Shown here piece after piece: positions 62,386 to 64,000 of a DNA stretch of 64,000 bases. The notes below the pieces were generated by a model. The model saw nothing but the letters and a program-made list of their open reading frames with translations, made no database searches and was not told the origin of the DNA. The first letter of the stretch is position 1, and every line of letters begins with the position of its first letter. The stretch is from contig CAVWUA010000004.1 in the NCBI GenBank assembly GCA_963758025.1, positions 380,229 to 444,228 of the forward strand. The letters run 5' to 3'. The position numbers were made by a program, and so were the translations under genes. This DNA is from CAVWUA01 sp963758025. GTDB taxonomy: Bacteria > Planctomycetota > Planctomycetia > Isosphaerales > Isosphaeraceae.

Positions 62386-63861
62386 TCAGCCGTGCAGCTT
62401 GACCGTGACGGTCTTCGTCTCGGTGTAGTGCTCCAGGGCGGCCTCGCCGTTCTCACGACCTTGGCCGGACATCTTGAATCCGCCGAAGGGGGTCGTGGTA
62501 TCGACGACGTGGTAGCAGTTCACCCAGACGGTGCCCGCCTTGACCTTGCGGGCCAGGAGGTGGGCCTTGTCGATGTCCTTCGTCCAGATGGCGGCGGCCA
62601 GGCCGTAGGTCGTGTCGTTGGCGCGTCGGGCGATCTCGTCGAGGTCCTTGAACGGCAGGACGCTCACGACCGGGCCGAAAATCTCGTCGCGGGCGATCGC
62701 CATGTCGTCCTTCACGTTGTCGAAGATGGTCGGCTCGATGAAGAAGCCCTTGTCGCCGCGACGCTGGCCGCCCGCGACGAGCGTCGCGCCTTGCTTCTGG
62801 CCGAGATCGACGTAGCCGAGGATCTTATCGAGCTGCTCCTGCGAGACCTGCGGGCCCTGCTCGGTCGAGGGGTCGAGCGGGTCGCCGAGCCGGCGTGCCT
62901 TGGCCTTCTCGGCCAGGCGGGCGACGAACTCGATCCTGATCTTCTCCTCGACGAACAGGCGGCTTCCGGCCGTGCAGCACTGGCCGCCGTGGAAGTAAAT
63001 CGCGTGGAAGGCCCCCGCGACCGCCTGCTCCATGTCGGCGTCGGCGAAGATGACGTTCGGGCTCTTGCCCCCCAGCTCGAAGGTGGTCCGTCTTCAGGGT
63101 GTCGGCCGCGCGCTTCTGGATGATCTTGGCGGTGTCGACGTGCCCGGTGAAGGCGATCTTGTCGATCTCGGGATGCGTGACCATCGCGTCGCCGGCCGTC
63201 TCGCCGAAGCCGTTGATGAGGTTGATGACGCCGGCCGGGAACCCGGCCTCGATCGCCAGCTCGCCCAGCCGAAGCGCGGTCAAGCGGGGTCTGCTCGGCG
63301 GGCTTCATCACGATCGTGTTGCCGCAGGCCAGGGCCGGGCCCCACTTCCAGGCGAGCATCAGGAGCGGGAAGTTCCAGGGGATGATCTGGCCGACCACGC
63401 CGACCGGCTGCCGCAGGGTGTACGACAGGAACTGCCCCGCACCGGTAGGGTCTTCCCCTCGATCTTGTCGGCCCAGCCGGCGTAATACCGGAGGGTGTTG
63501 ACGACCCCCTCCAGGTCCCCCTGGGAGTCGGTGATCGTCTTGCCGCAGTTCAGGGACTCCAGCGCGGCGAGTTCCTCGGCGTTCCGCTCGACCAGGTCGG
63601 CCAGGTCGAACATCAGCTTGCCGCGTTCGGCGGCGTCCATCGTGGCCCAGGGGCCGGATTCGAGCGCCTTCGCGCGGCCTTGACGGCCCGGTCGACGTCG
63701 GCGGCGGTCGCCTCGGCGACCTGGGCGATCACCTCGCCGGTGGCCGGGTTGTAGGTCTCGAACGAGCCGCCCTCGACCGGATCGACCCACTGGTTGTCGA
63801 TCAGGAGGCGGGTCTGGCGAATCGCGGGAGCGTCCGGGCGAGAGGCAACAGCTTGTGCCAT
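62386..63861 (-). CDS. NAD(P)-dependent aldehyde dehydrogenase, about four frameshifts
   Basis: The ~490-residue enzyme (start ATG at 63861, MAQAVASRPDAPAIRQTRLL) shows the full ALDH architecture. The cofactor region contains VGQIIPWNFPLLMLAWKWGP and MKPAEQTPL. FTGHVDTAKIIQKRAAD is followed by TTFELGGKSPNVIFADADME with the general-base Glu. The catalytic Cys lies in FHGGQCCTAGSRLFV, and the C-terminus contains PFGGFKMSGQGRENGEAALE. Breaks are near 63675, 63440, 63285 and 63085. It resembles betaine-aldehyde/retinal-type dehydrogenases; the substrate is unknown. It ends 62386, before the repeat element and the peptidase gene. The last ~140 bases of the window upstream of it show no gene. Confidence 0.88.
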
Positions 63862-64000
63862 GATTGGGAAACCTTCTCGGTGCAATGGGTTGCGTTGGGA
63901 ATCCTGTTGGTGATTCGGCGCATCTCATCTTGCAGCTTACTGGCCGGATGCCGTGACGACAACGGTTCACCGAACCTGACGACGCGGGGGTGGGCGTCCC

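Overview
The window looks like part of the chromosome of a planctomycete, probably of the Isosphaeraceae/Gemmatales type. The DNA is GC-rich. Several families typical of this phylum occur together: tandem DUF1549/DUF1553 (PSD1) and DUF1501 gene pairs, one PSD1 protein carrying a PSCyt1 cytochrome domain; an NPCBM-domain protein; squalene-cyclase-repeat secreted proteins; a MoxR/DUF58/BatA/VWA/DUF4175 cluster; and a planctomycete-type ECF sigma factor. The taxonomic call is inferred from gene content only. I saw no tRNA, rRNA, CRISPR array, prophage or replication origin.

Layout. 0-8.6 kb: the tail of a cyclase-repeat protein, an ECF sigma factor, small secreted proteins and a lipoprotein, an IS4-type transposase remnant, a secreted propeller-like protein, a sugar isomerase-like TIM barrel, an SDR dehydrogenase, and a Tm-1-like (UPF0261) gene. 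8.6-12.3 kb: an AT-richer one- or two-gene membrane-receptor cassette lies between the Tm-1 gene and its usual partner, the PEP-hydrolase-like TIM barrel (12.25-13.1 kb). 13.1-17.2 kb: a MaoC dehydratase and a signalling island made of an ANTAR response regulator, a BON protein and two soluble histidine kinases, one of which lacks the H-box histidine. 17.3-36 kb: a long minus-strand block. It runs, in transcription order, from a very large TPR/PQQ-propeller protein through MoxR ATPase, DUF58, BatA-like, VWA/GATase-like, DUF4175-like and coiled-coil proteins to a cyclase-repeat protein, followed by an NPCBM protein. 36-42.6 kb: a small membrane protein, a cupredoxin-like protein and a RecA/KaiC-like ATPase (minus strand), then a Tad/type II-like secretin, a secreted protein and a TPR lipoprotein (plus strand). 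42.7-52.5 kb: a Gfo/Idh/MocA oxidoreductase and two tandem PSD1-DUF1501 pairs. 52.8-57.8 kb: a Gly/Met-repeat protein, a CmoB-like methyltransferase and a polytopic GT-C-like membrane protein. 57.8-63.9 kb (minus): a sodium:solute symporter with a YhdT/DUF997-like small partner, an S9 peptidase and an aldehyde dehydrogenase.

An important caveat applies to the whole window. More than half of the genes are broken by one or several single-base frameshifts, while the protein sequence stays well conserved on both sides and catalytic motifs survive. The breaks often sit in G/C runs. This pattern fits uncorrected long-read indels better than real decay, so I report these genes as whole CDSs spanning the breaks and give approximate break points. 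The IS4 transposase may be truly degenerate, because its N-terminus is missing as well.
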